DNA of 64,000 bases from Formicarius rufipectus (lineage: Eukaryota > Chordata > Aves > Passeriformes > Formicariidae). The notes beneath the pieces were generated by a model. It saw nothing but the letters and a program-made list of their open reading frames with translations. It made no database searches and had not been told where the DNA came from. How positions within the stretch are numbered: the first letter of the stretch is position 1; each line of letters begins with the position of its first letter. Location: contig VXAU01004949.1 of the NCBI GenBank assembly GCA_013399695.1, forward strand, positions 132,415-196,414, in the 5' to 3' direction. This document shows, one piece after another, positions 49,152 through 60,345 of the stretch. A program made the translations under genes and the position numbers.

Positions 49152-51534
49152 ATATTACATAAACAATTTTAAAGGAGAAATCTCCCTTTATCTTGATTAG
49201 TAGTTCCACTTTCAAATAAATGACATAATAGATCCTTCGGGAAGGCAACAATTTCTGAGAATAAATGAAGACTCAACTTTCTGGATCTTAGAAGCAACAC
49301 TAAGACCTGTTAAATGCAAACCAGCTGTTTAAGAAGCTCCTCAGAGGCTTCTAAAACACATAAAAGATTTGACAATTGATCTTCAAGCAAAAATGTTTCG
49401 GTTAAAAAATAAGTAACATTAACATGACTTTGATGTCTTATCTAAAATTAGGTACTTCTTAGTTCACTAATTTCCTCTGGTTTTCATAATCCAGTGCATT
49501 AACTACACACCAACTGGACAAGGAACACACCAACAGGACACAAATCACAAACAATACAATTTCTTAAGAGGCCTTGTAGAGGGCAAGAACTAGCTTTTGC
49601 TCCATTCATCCTAATGTACTTGTGCAAGAGCTCTCTGGGTTTTGCCAGCCACCCAGAGCTGCCCTACCAAATCAGTCAGCTTCTCGGGTTTAATCACTTC
49701 AAGTAAAAGAGGAATTCTAGTTACCAGCAGGGAAACAGTTGCCAACCACAGTGGAGAAGAAAGAGGAACAACTGCTGGGCATGAAATTAAATTTTCCAGG
49801 TAGTAGCCCATAATTGATACCACGATGTGACCTTCACCTAAAATAGCCAATTTAAAGCCTTACGGAACCTCAACTGGGATAGGACAGAGTCTGTGGCCAC
49901 CAGCAGGCTTACTTAGCAGAGAAATTACTCTGATAGTACTTTCCATCTCTACCAGCATATAGTTAGGGGCTTAGTAATCTGCATGAAATGAGTCTCTAAC
50001 ATGATGCTGACAGCACCCCAAGAGTAATTTTATAATGTTAAAATATAAGAGTACAACAAATTTCTGTACAAATGACAAGGAACTGACAATTTTCTTTGAT
50101 ACTAGCATATTAATTAGCCATTAAGCAATGATATTTTTTCCCAAACTTTTAGCCCAAAAATGAAGAACACGTTTTAGTAATCCTCATTTTATCCCCTTTG
50201 GAAATCAAGCATAGATTCTTCCAGGAGGACTCTGTATATTCCTTTTAAAGTGCAAAAGTCTCTGGGCTCCCACTGACCCTAAACCTAGTGAAGCAGGGGA
50301 TTCTCACATGAAATACACACTCAGCCTCAAGCCTTACTCACAAACCAAAGCTCCTGAGTAAGGCATACAGCTGGCACAGCAAGCCCAGGCAAAAGAAACG
50401 TGCACTTATAGAATAGCATTTATGTCAGCTGCACATTCAGGCAGCCTCCAGACGTGCCCATATCACAACTGCTCTTGATCAAAGAGAGAACCAAGGGTCA
50501 CCAAACTTTCAAATCAGGCTCCTCAGTCAAATGACCAATGCAAAGAAGAATCAGTTTTGGTCTATCCAGTGAAGCCAACAAAATATTTTTCCAAGAACTG
50601 CAGATGAAGACCTAAACTCTTCTGCTCCCATGAAATCAAGAAATGCTTTGCCACCAATACCATGCTGTCCAGTTCAGACTAAAAAATGACAGCACACATA
50701 AGAGAGTTGTTGCTAAATGACTGTGTTTCACGCCTTACAAAATGTATCAGGCGCTTAAGAACAAACTCTTGTGCCCACACTACTGAGGTCCTTCCTACAG
50801 ATTTTCTCCAGCACATTATTTCCATAAAATTAATAAGACTACATATGTATTTAAAAAGAAGCAGGATTTACCAAATTGCTGCCTGGTGTCATTGGTGCTT
50901 CCACTTGGAGCACCATTTTTAATACTGAATATCAAACCTGCTGCTGACATTTTTACTGCTCTGCTTTAGGAATGGCAATGCATTCTCTGGACTCTGAAGC
51001 TTTGCACTGAATACAAAACTAATAGACCCAAGAAATGCTGAAAATATTATCAGCTGAGAGAAACTAGATACATTTAATTTAGAAACGCTTCTCCAATCGC
51101 AGTTGTTTCCCAGGTTATTTTTTCTTTCAAATATACATCCATAATCAGACTGAAATTCTAGCTATTTGATTATAAATACTTCACATGTTTGGGCCTATTA
51201 GAACATAAAATCAAGTGCAGAAGCAGGAAGAGATTAAAAAAAATACACAAAACTACACAATTAGATTTAGCTCTCTCATCCATGTCATTTTATGATTGCA
51301 GAAAACTGGAAAATTGTCTATTCAATTTAGATTGCAATCAGGTACTAATTCAGATTTCAATTAATATTCTAATTTTAGTGGGGGGAAAATGGCACAATGG
51401 CAAAGAGAAAAATGAGCTGCAAAGACTCTCTATACAGCATGAAATGAAGGTCAAAGTTCAGAAATGAAGGGATGAATAGAAACCCCATGCTGTTCATTAT
51501 GACCACTGCATAATAAGGAAGATCAGCCAAGGAG
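49152..51534. other. Noncoding stretch
   Basis: Only short frames without motifs. AT-rich with no recognised repeat. Confidence 0.5.
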
Positions 51535-52269
51535 ATGCCCTCTTCCTCCTTGCTTGGGTTGCTACAAAAATACCTTCCCAACTGTCTCTCATCTTGCCTT
51601 CCTGTAAATGAGACCAAAGTCTGTCGTAAACTTCTTCAACATGCTGGTAGCACCAAAAAAGGAAACATGGCACTTGTCTGTCCTACTGTCATAGCTAGAC
51701 CTGACTCTCAGCCTGCTGTCACTGAATTATATTACACTAGCAGGGATGGTTCAAGTATCTCTAAACCACATACAAAAATTGAATTTTGTTGCTCCATAAA
51801 AAAGATGAAATTACTTCCTGAAATCACACATGATATGTGTGACATGTTGCCTTCCACCCTGCATCTACTCACACAGGCACACAGCAGGCCTTGTTTCCTT
51901 CCTGGCCCTGAGAAAATCTTCTGCCACATCCCCTCTGCCTGGAGTATTGCATTGTCTCCCGCTAGAGCAGGCCCCAGCAACTTCCCTGCACCCTTTTTCT
52001 TTGTAGCCTCTACTCAGCTTCCTTCTGTACCTACTCTCTTGGCCCAAATGATCCTTCAGTGTACATTACCTAAATATCTAAATCCACAGAAGAGTGGTAG
52101 AAGAATGGTGACTGTCATCAGCACATATAATCAGGTAATCTTCTGCTTCACTTGGCTTTCAGGTTTTCTTGTGGTTTTCTGGTCATCCAGGAACTTCCAA
52201 AAGACTCTGAAAGCCAACACAATAGGACTAATGGAAAATTATAGTGGTGAGTGCCAATGCACAAACTAA
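51535..52269 (+). other. Uncharacterised 244-codon ORF, longest in window
   Basis: The longest uninterrupted frame here. It begins with ATG 21 bases after an in-frame stop (51514) and ends at TAA. The product would be Ser/Pro/Cys-rich, start MPSSSLLGLLQKYLP, have a central Pro/Ala/Phe-rich segment and a hydrophobic stretch near residue 200 (FCFTWLSGFLVVFW) that could span a membrane once. I recognise no domain, no promoter and no splice context. With about 6% stop codons a frame this long is not expected by chance in 64 kb, but local composition lowers the stop rate and the antisense strand is also fairly open. Candidate lncRNA-borne ORF, relic or chance. Confidence 0.15.
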
Positions 52270-53160
52270 ATGTTTTCCCTCTGTTAACATAAGGAGTTTC
52301 CTGTGAAGCAAACACATTACAGGATATGGCTAGAATGGCAATTTTGTGACAAGAAGCTGGTTGAACTTCTAATGTGGAAAACATCCCAGATACTATACAA
52401 AGCTGAGATATAAAGCATAGGACAGCTTTTAATTGACAGCTTAGTCTCATCAGTGTAAGGTCCTGAAGCCAAAACATTTGGACATTATGTTCTACTCTTT
52501 GCCTATGACTATCTATATTCAGTGCAGTCAAGATAAAAGGACCCCCATTCAGAGGTGATACAATGACACTACCTGAAAGGCACTGAAAGGCAGTGCTTCC
52601 CAGCATGAAGGCAGAGGTCAGGCACTGGGGGAATGGGACCAGGTTGTATCTGGCAGCATGGCTAAATGCCTGTATCAGAAACAAGATCCTGTAGCTCTTG
52701 TTTCAATAATAGCTCAGGAGAGGAGACTGATATTGCAGCTATACCCCAAACTGATACAGCATTCAAAAAATTAGGGCTTATCTTCTGAACTCCAGACTGG
52801 GAGAGCAAGTGAACACCAAGTCTGCATGGTTGAGCCTGCAATGTGGCATGCTGCCCTATGCTCACCCTGTGCTTTCCATGACTTCTCAGGTTCCCCAGTG
52901 CTGGTCCTACCACTGGTCTCACAGTATGACTGTGCTCTTTGCCTGACATTGAAAATCATGTTCCTGTGTTTTCCTTTCTATTTCAGAGACACTTGCTTTG
53001 AAGCAAAAGGAACCTGCAAGTGCTTTGCTCATTGGAGAAATCTATAGGATCCAGTGACTGGAAACACACATTCTGCCTTTACCTCATCTTGCCAGCACTC
53101 CTCTCCCTCGTTTGCTTGCTGATTTGTTTTTATTTTTTGTTGGTTTTTTTTTTCTTCTGT
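52270..53160. other. Noncoding stretch
   Basis: Minus frames of 178 (52148-52684) and 95 codons lie here without recognisable domains. A T-rich run at 53125-53156 ends the stretch. Confidence 0.45.
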
Positions 53161-53860
53161 CAAGCCATGACATTTCAGTATTAATCCCTATGAGCAATAA
53201 ACACAGACAGCCCATCTCTTGAATTTACTCGTCATCAGCTAGATAAATGCCTCATTAAAGGAAACTCAGCAAATGTATTTTTCCTGTCCTAATTAAGTTT
53301 TCTTTCAGTTGAGTTAAAGGCAGTACACCCTCAGCCAGCCTTTGGTAGCCCTGACCTTTTCAAGGAGCCTCATTGTGGGGATTGACAGCTAGCCCAGGGC
53401 AAAAGCTCTCTGTGCAGTCAAGCTGGGACCTTGTCGAACCAGGACAATGAGGAGTTCAATAGCCAATCAATAAGACAGCCAACAAAATCAGCATTAAGGG
53501 CTCTCATAGGGAACCTAATTAATTTTGTGATAACATCTATGAACTAATAGTGGGGTGTCATTAAGAGATGACATTGTGCTCAGAGATTTTGGTGAAAGCA
53601 ATGATCTAGCTGTGTGGAGGTTATTGTTCTGCGTACGTCAAAAGTTGAGGGAAATAAAGTGTAAAACCAACAGAGTTTCTTTATAAGCAACAATGCAAGC
53701 TGTGTTTCACAGCTCAGTGCTTATATTTGTATAGCCTGAGAAGCTTGGTGTCAAGTTTTAGAGATCTTCCTCCCTAATGACTTACGTTTGGTTCATTGTT
53801 AGAAGCCCTATCATGTGCTCAGAGTTAACAATTTTTTAAACTGCTCCACAAGGAAGGGTG
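53161..53860. promoter_or_regulatory. Strong candidate conserved noncoding element (enhancer-like)
   Basis: About 700 bases of unique, ORF-poor, low-CpG sequence crowded with homeodomain and CCAAT-type cores (cctaattaattttgtgataa, gccaatcaataagacagcc, cctaatgacttacg) plus a 6-bp inverted repeat TGTCAT/ATGACA at 53556-53573. No transposon signature. The texture matches deeply conserved vertebrate enhancers in gene deserts. This is judged by eye; constraint is not shown. Confidence 0.3.
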
Positions 53861-56800
53861 ATGTTTTAATAGTGTAAGAAATAAGCTTAATTTATACATT
53901 AATTACAGCTGAAATTAATATACTATATGAAACAGCATTGATATTGATATTTCTGTTATTATTATTATTCCTGTACATGCATAATTATACATAAACATCC
54001 ACATTTTCATACCCTTGTAGTATTTCATGAAATAAACAACTATTTTAACTTCAAAGAATATTTTTATCCACACCATCCGGAAAAAAGCTTTATTTGGACA
54101 AAATCCAGATGAACTTCACAACTGTCACTCTTTTCTTCAGCAGGCAAATCCAAAATAACAGGTTTTAAAAGCTCTTTCCTTACACAACAACATGCCTCAA
54201 TCAGGGTCAGAAATTCCTGAGTTAAAGTCTTCAGTTTAATCTTTCTGTACGTCTCTCATTCAGATACTGCACAAAATGGAAGGAAATGTAAGACATTTTC
54301 TGCTTCTCAAGATGGCAGAGTACTCACAGACTTGACAGTTTTCCTGGTGTTTTTATTTTGGGATGAAATCTAACAATACAGATTTTGAAATTTTGACAGG
54401 ATAAGGCCCTAGTCTCAGTTCAGATGTGAGCTCTAAGCTACACTGGCTTCACGCAGTCCAATCTTTTCCAGTCCTATTTTAGAACATTACTCCATCCAAC
54501 CTCACAGACTTCTACTGTGATACTCATCAGTGTTCTAATTTCACTCTGAAACCTCTATTTCAGCCGTATCAGAATACGCTCTGAACCTGCTTTGCTGTGA
54601 AATCTGACAGGTTTTCTTTTCTCATCTTAATCACAGTGTAATGGATTTTTTTCTTTTATTTTATTGATGATGGGCAGTGGCAGATTTTTTTAATGACTTT
54701 TTTGTGTCATCCTGACCTTCTTAAAAATCTTACCTGATGGTAGATAAAGAAGTAACACTAGGTATGATATTTCAGTTGAGGTCTTCTGATCAGGAAGTGC
54801 TCAACTGGGACCTGCAACATATGAGAATGTTGATGATGAGCAAAAAAATACACAGCAGAGGTGAAAAAACATTTTACAATGTTAGAAAATGCTTTAAAAC
54901 AAAAAGAAACCCAACAAACAAACAAAAACCTATATCTGTATTTATTAGGATTATAACTTGCTGTTTGTGTGTAACTTCTAACTAGAAACAGAAATGGCCC
55001 ACATATAGGCAGTGCATAGTCTTGAACTCCTAGATTACTGCAAGAACCAAAATATGCAGGGCATCATCTCTATAGCTTGTCTGATGAGAATCTTGAAAGC
55101 TGTGTATTTACAAAGAACCACTGTGCTGTCTTAATTAGAAGTATGGAAAAAAACCTAAGAAAATTTCTGGCAGCACCCACAGTGACAGGAAATTCAAACA
55201 TCTTCAAGCACATAAGCCAATGAAGCTGCTGGAGCTAAACTCAGTTGGAGCAGGACTTTGTTTTGATGTGTGGGAGATGAGCCTGAAGCTGGAGGTGACT
55301 GTGTCAAAAGAAATGAAAGAGAAGGAGCAGGAGGGGGAGGAGGAGGATGAATAGAGCACCAAAACATGCGGGGTTTCTGTGGGTGTTTGGTGGGTATTTC
55401 CATGCCCAGCCTGCTGTCTCCCTGTTCTGCCTGCAAGAAACCGTTTGCCCTTGGGCATGATGCCATACTAAGCAGAGTAGCTGGGACTTGCCTGGCAGGA
55501 AATCAGCATTTCCTAATGCCCTTTGGGCCAGACTGTGCTCACAGGGCTGGCATTAATTCCCCTTTCCAATATATGTCAGCTTCTTACAGAGACTGACAAT
55601 GTCATTTTATTCCCTTTACATGTTTCCTCTGCTTGACACATGGTGCATTTTCTCCTCAGACTGTAAATCATAAGCACAAATTCTCTTTGGATTTCTCTGC
55701 GTTGTTTTTTTTTTAAAAATCCTCAATTTTTTATGCGGTTGTAGATTTATTCTCCCTAATCTCATTTGCATTTATACACATGCACACAGACTCATCAGTT
55801 TTACAACCACTATTAACACCAGCTTAAGGTGAACTGTGTCAGCCAGACAAAACACAGCCCATTTTGATCTGGCAGGCTTCAGTGAGTAGGATCTATTCAA
55901 CTGAAAGCAGTAACTGCAAGGTTAACACAACAGAGTGGAAACAAAACCTTTTACATACTGGATAAGCTAAGATTATTTGGTACCAACACATTTGGAAAAT
56001 GAAAATGTACAATAATCCAATTTGCCTTCTTGAACAGAATGGGGGAAAATACAGTATCAAAAATAACCAACAATAAATGACAAAAACAGCAAACTTTGTC
56101 ATCAGTATGCCATTCAGTCCTTTACTCATATTGAGGGATTTAACTCATCTATTTTCTGAGTCTATTTCATTTTCTATAACCATTATGTTCTTGATACTGC
56201 ATTTACATGCCCTGCTCTCTGTTCTGGGTATATTATTCTTCACAACTCAAACAAATACCTGTGAGCTTTTGTTTCTAAAATGACAAATGTCTTTTCACTT
56301 CACACAGATTTCTTGGCAAGCACCAAGCATTTTCTTTCCTCACTAATAAAGAAACTACATAGTTCTTTTCTTCCTGACAGAGAACAACATCTGGAGGATT
56401 ATTGTAGCTGAATTAGTAATCTTAGCTAATGACTCATTGCAAAGTGAGAAGGATTTGCTCAAGCAGGATTTTCTCATGCTACTTCCTATGAAAGAACTGT
56501 CAACAGTGTTCTTCACCAAGTTCTCATCTGCTCAGGAAGGAACACTATTCTGATGACATTTGGGTCACGCCTGCTGCTGATCAACGAGTGAAGCTGTAGG
56601 GTAAAAAGGACTGCACCCTGAGATGCAGCTCAGTAAGCATATGCTGCCCCTTTGCTCACCTGAAATTTTAAGGAACTCTCAATGGCAGGGACTTATAGCT
56701 TAGGCTTATATGGTTTTTTTTAGGAAACAGCTGATCTTGTAGTATGAAAAGATGTCTGTTGAATTTAGTATTTAAATTTTTATTAGTAAAACTACACTAA

Positions 56801-57289
56801 GTGAAGCATTTATCCTTCTGCATATTCCATGTATGGATGACATTGAAACGCTGTCACAGAAAATCATGATTGCAAACAACTGTACAATCAAATCCTAACT
56901 GGCCAGGAAAATTTTACAGCTAATTTTTGTGTTATCAGAATGCACAAATCAGTTCCTGGTATTGTAGAGTGAAAATACAACTCTTGACTCAGTTGAAATG
57001 AATGAGCTTGCATTTCTGTAACTGAGAAATCAGGCCTTGACCTTTTCCGCTACAAGACAAGCACTATTCTGCTGCCTTCTGCTCCTTGTCACTGTGAGAT
57101 CTTTTCTCCAGCCTTGAGAAGGCTGGGTTGTCCCCATATGGTCAGTCATAAATGTCAAATTCAGGTAGGAAGGCTCCTTTACCTCAGTTGCCCTTTTCCA
57201 CCTTAAATTGCCTTTACTCTGTCTCATCTTCCCTGGAGGGGCAATCAGCCCTCAGCATTGCCACTAGCTGGCAATGATTGCTATTCTGC
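53861..57289. other. Noncoding stretch
   Basis: Includes a short ATT array near 53958, a purine-rich patch at 55310-55350 (which produces the Ser/Pro-rich minus frames at 55194-55466) and no recognisable exon. Confidence 0.5.
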
Positions 57290-57610
57290 AGCTCTTATGC
57301 ATCTCTTCCCACCATTTGTTAATGGCCATCTTTCCCAAATGCTTCAAAAGCAGAATAATATGCGATTTGCAATTTGGCTTCTATATGTTTTTAATTAAAT
57401 CTTCCTGTTCTGTTGAATTAATCTCACACTCTCTGCACCCTGCAGATTAGTTTACTGTTCATTTCTCCAGCTCTCTGATGAGACAGGCTCTTTTTCAGTT
57501 CTCTGATATTGCTTTCATGGCTAATTTACTCCATTAGAATAGGAATTTTATGAATCTACTCACACTGGAAATCTTCTCTGTCATGTTCTTAAGAATTTCT
57601 AAACTTCTGA
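57290..57610. other. Candidate conserved noncoding sequence
   Basis: Low-CpG stretch with gtttttaattaaatcttcc, gttgaattaatctcac and atggctaatttactccatta. No ORF or repeat. Enhancer-like texture only. Confidence 0.2.
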
Positions 57611-58091
57611 GAAATGAAACCATCCCTTTCTCTCACTCAATTTCATAAAAGTTACCATTTCCTATAATATATTTTATGGTGTGCTTATGCAGGAATAATA
57701 TGTATTTATAGGACACTCATAATTCTGTAAGCATTACCCAAAGAATCAGTGTGGGGAAAATAAGGATGGGAGTACATTCACCTACTTATTGGATTTCTTC
57801 TCACAGTTTATAAAACACATAATGTCCAGACCATAACATCAGTGGGAGCACAGGGTCAGCTCTGTAGCCAATAAAAGCAAGTGAAGTTCAAGGAATTCCA
57901 GTCCTTTTATCTGTGTGCAGTAGTTGAGACTTGCTCTCAAGTCAGAAACATTTGTCTTCCTCAGAAAGAGAAAAATCCTGCTGTCAAAGTGTTGCTTCAT
58001 ATTGTGTTTTCCAAAACAAACAAACAAAAAGAAGGCTCTGAGGTTCAGTCTGAATCCCTAACCTGGCGTCAAGCCTAGTTCTACATATCAC
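57611..58091. other. Noncoding stretch
   Basis: Short opposed frames only. Nothing recognised. Confidence 0.45.
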
Positions 58092-58185
58092 TGTCTTGGT
58101 TTTTAGTATCCAGAGTCAGTTTGTCACTGTGTGGGTGTGTATTCTAAAGCCTCTATGCCATTTTTTCCCATGAACTGCTCACAAT

Positions 58186-58315
58186 GGCACATTAGCAGCT
58201 ATTGTCTAAGGGACAGCACACCCCTCAGGCTGCAGGCTGGGTGTTTTGGAACTTCTGTGAGATAAGGAAATTCTTCTGCCTCCACACCCACCTGAGGGGT
58301 CATATCTGCTAATGG
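58186..58315. repeat. Interrupted inverted repeat inside LTR U3
   Basis: Left arm ggc.cattagcag.tat ... acccctcagg (58186-58229) pairs with the right arm cctgaggggtcatatctgct + aatggcc (58291-58315) apart from an insertion of about 17 bases in the left arm. It may reflect a duplicated and inverted enhancer module. Confidence 0.8.
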
Positions 58316-58382
58316 CCCATCAGGGGTATCAAAAATAGGCCATTGTTTATCTCACAGAGTAAATCACCCATTGTTTAAGTCT

Positions 58383-58425
58383 CCGCCCTGGGGGAAGGAC
58401 TGGGTGGAGCCTAAGTGAATATAAG
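58383..58425 (+). promoter_or_regulatory. GC box and TATA box of the LTR
   Basis: CCGCCC at 58383-58388 and TATAAG at 58420-58425, 31 bases apart, immediately upstream of the presumed R region. Confidence 0.5.
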
Positions 58426-58573
58426 CAGAGGATTTTTGGGCCTAGGGAACTCTCTTCAGATCCAGAAGAGGACCCGAACCACGAGCAGACTGCGACTGCC
58501 ACCAGACTGCAACCATCACTCTCACCAGCAGAGGATTTCAACTGCTCTTCGGAGGGACACGCCAAAGCTTTTT

Positions 58574-58610
58574 NNNNNNNNNNNNNNNNNNNNNNNNNNN
58601 NNNNNNNNNN
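58574..58610. other. Assembly gap (37 N)
   Basis: Thirty-seven Ns directly after a T run in the LTR. In the sister copy at 46.97 kb the same position is a T run followed by a C/G-rich tract, so the gap is probably an unsequenced homopolymer-rich piece of the LTR. Confidence 0.98.
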
Positions 58611-59650
58611 AACTTAGACAATCACTTAATCGGTGGCCCAGCAGGGAGTGAGCCTACGTTTTATTTGGGATCAGAATGAGCAGTCAGAGACAAGAAAAGG
58701 TGTGAATCTCTTGAAACAATTCCACATAGCTAATTCTCTGCTTCAGTAAATGCTGGTAATTTAGCTCAACAACATCTACAATTCAGAAGTTGTGACTGGT
58801 CCATAACACTAGGCAGAGATATAGCTCAGATTTTGCCATTCCCTCCAAAATTGTGATGAAAATCCTTTATATTTGACCCATGTGTTTGGGAGTCCATGGG
58901 CAACATCTCCTTGAAAGTTGAGGTGTTTAGGCAAATTGTTGTTTGGGTTTGTAACTGAGAAACTAGTGATTCTTCATGATACAGAAATTCTTCTAGTATG
59001 TTTACTATCTATTAAGAATACTGTATTCTAGCAAATCTGAAAGTTAGTTCAAAATAGTGGCAAAACACACATGGCTTTGGGCAGAACTGAGTCAAAGTCA
59101 GTAAGGAAAGTAACTCTTTGGCAGACCAGAGATGCAGGGAGGACAGTGTGTTTGATATGGGATCCTCAACTCCACTGTGATACAAGCACTACAATGCCTC
59201 TAAAACAACTGTGTCAATGAGTTACCCTGGAACTTTGTTCCTGTAAGGGTTTGGCAACAGTCCCTGAGCTGTTCTCAGTTTGATTACTGCCACCTTTCCC
59301 AGCTAGGCTTTCATGAAGACCTTAGATTTCCAGAGGCTCAACTGGTACAAACTGAAGAGGCAAGAGAGTGTAGCAGCTCAATTAGCTAGTGGGAGGCTGA
59401 GCACAGAAGGTCCTCCTGACACTTGAGAGCACAGTGCTTTAGAAGAGTAATATCAACTTATTCACTGTTCTGAGAGCTGCCTCAGATATCAGTGATGCAG
59501 ATGTCAAGACCTGCAATCAGCCACTGTCCACCTGCTTTGCAGCGAGGCAAAACAGCAGACGTGAAGAACAGCTGGGCAGCTGAAACCAGCTGAGTGTTTC
59601 TGGCTGTACAGACACTGCTTTTGGCTGGCACCTCCTGCCCTCCAGCCACT
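58611..59650. other. Noncoding stretch
   Basis: Immediately after the gap there is no retroviral gag or pol frame. No exon or other repeat is recognised. Confidence 0.5.
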
Positions 59651-59675
59651 TGTGATTACACTCAGTGTAATCACA
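59651..59675. repeat. Perfect 11-bp-arm palindrome with 3-base spacer
   Basis: TGTGATTACAC (59651-59661), TCA, GTGTAATCACA (59665-59675). Each arm carries a TAATC/GATTA core, giving two inverted bicoid-class (OTX/PITX-like) homeodomain sites. It could be a cooperative dimer site or a small hairpin. Confidence 0.95.
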
Positions 59676-60099
59676 TATACTGTCTTTACAGTGGAGGGAA
59701 TGACATTGGGTTTGCAGAATTAAATGGTACTCGTGTATTGCAAGATAGTGTAACGATTTCTCCTTGTCTGCTGCCCTAAAACATCAAACAGTAGAAGCAG
59801 AAGTCCTGATGTTGTCACTGTCATAGAAAAGCTAGGAAAGGTGTCAGAGGGCAGTGGGGCCAGGATTAAACCCATCACTTTCAGTAGATGAGGGAATTGT
59901 AGTAACCTAGACAGTGGCTCCAGGGATCCCTGTTGCCTATAGCACAGCTGGCATCATCCTATCCTGGTCAGCACCCATTCAGAGCACTGCTTTTACTCCT
60001 CAATTCCATGAGATTTTACTGCTGAAGAAACAGCCTTTATGAGACTAAAGGCTTTATTTCTATTCTTAGCCACAAGTGCTCCCCCTCAGCAGTTCTTCT
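59676..60099. other. Noncoding stretch, possible MIR scrap
   Basis: 'ggggccaggattaaacccat' at about 59857 resembles a MIR 3' block. No exon recognised. Confidence 0.4.
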
Positions 60100-60345
60100 T
60101 TATGGGTTGAAGTGCTGCTGAAACCATAAAAGTCGAGGGATTTTGTTGCTTTGTTTGCCCGGGATGAGAATGAGATGGCAGCTTTTGCAGCCACACTCTG
60201 GCCATTTTCTTCCTGTCAGAGTGCAAATGCCAGCTGAGGTCTGGCACCTTGTTTTATTGTGTGAAGACTGGTTAGAGATTTCTCAATTAGCTTTAAATTA
60301 ACTCCCTCTTGTCATTATGAGTTCCCTCAGGATGGATATGAGGGT
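60100..60345. other. Candidate conserved noncoding sequence
   Basis: Unique low-CpG stretch with gctttgtttgcccgggatga, cagcttttgcagcca and caattagctttaaattaact. No ORF. Enhancer-like texture only. Confidence 0.22.

Larger units (their letters stand above)
58092..58610 (+). mobile_element. Endogenous retrovirus LTR, plus orientation, gap-interrupted
   Basis: Begins TGTCTTGGTTT, a start typical of avian endogenous retrovirus LTRs. U3 contains a large interrupted inverted repeat (58186-58229 with 58291-58315), a CCGCCC box (58383-58388) and TATAAG (58420-58425), followed by R/U5 and the block CTGCTCTTCGGAGGGACACG + CCAAAG shared with the 47 kb island. It then enters a T run and a 37-base N gap (58574-58610) that hides its 3' end. 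After the gap, 'tggcccagcagggagtgagc' starts with TGG and could be a primer-binding site, but no gag frame follows. Low decay and retained CpGs suggest a fairly young insertion. Confidence 0.7.

Noticed and set aside
52148..52684. 178-codon minus ORF
   Set aside because: Overlaps the plus-strand 244-codon frame in part, and has no domain or regulatory context.
55194..55466. Ser/Pro-rich minus ORFs
   Set aside because: Produced by the purine-rich patch at 55310-55350 read on the other strand.
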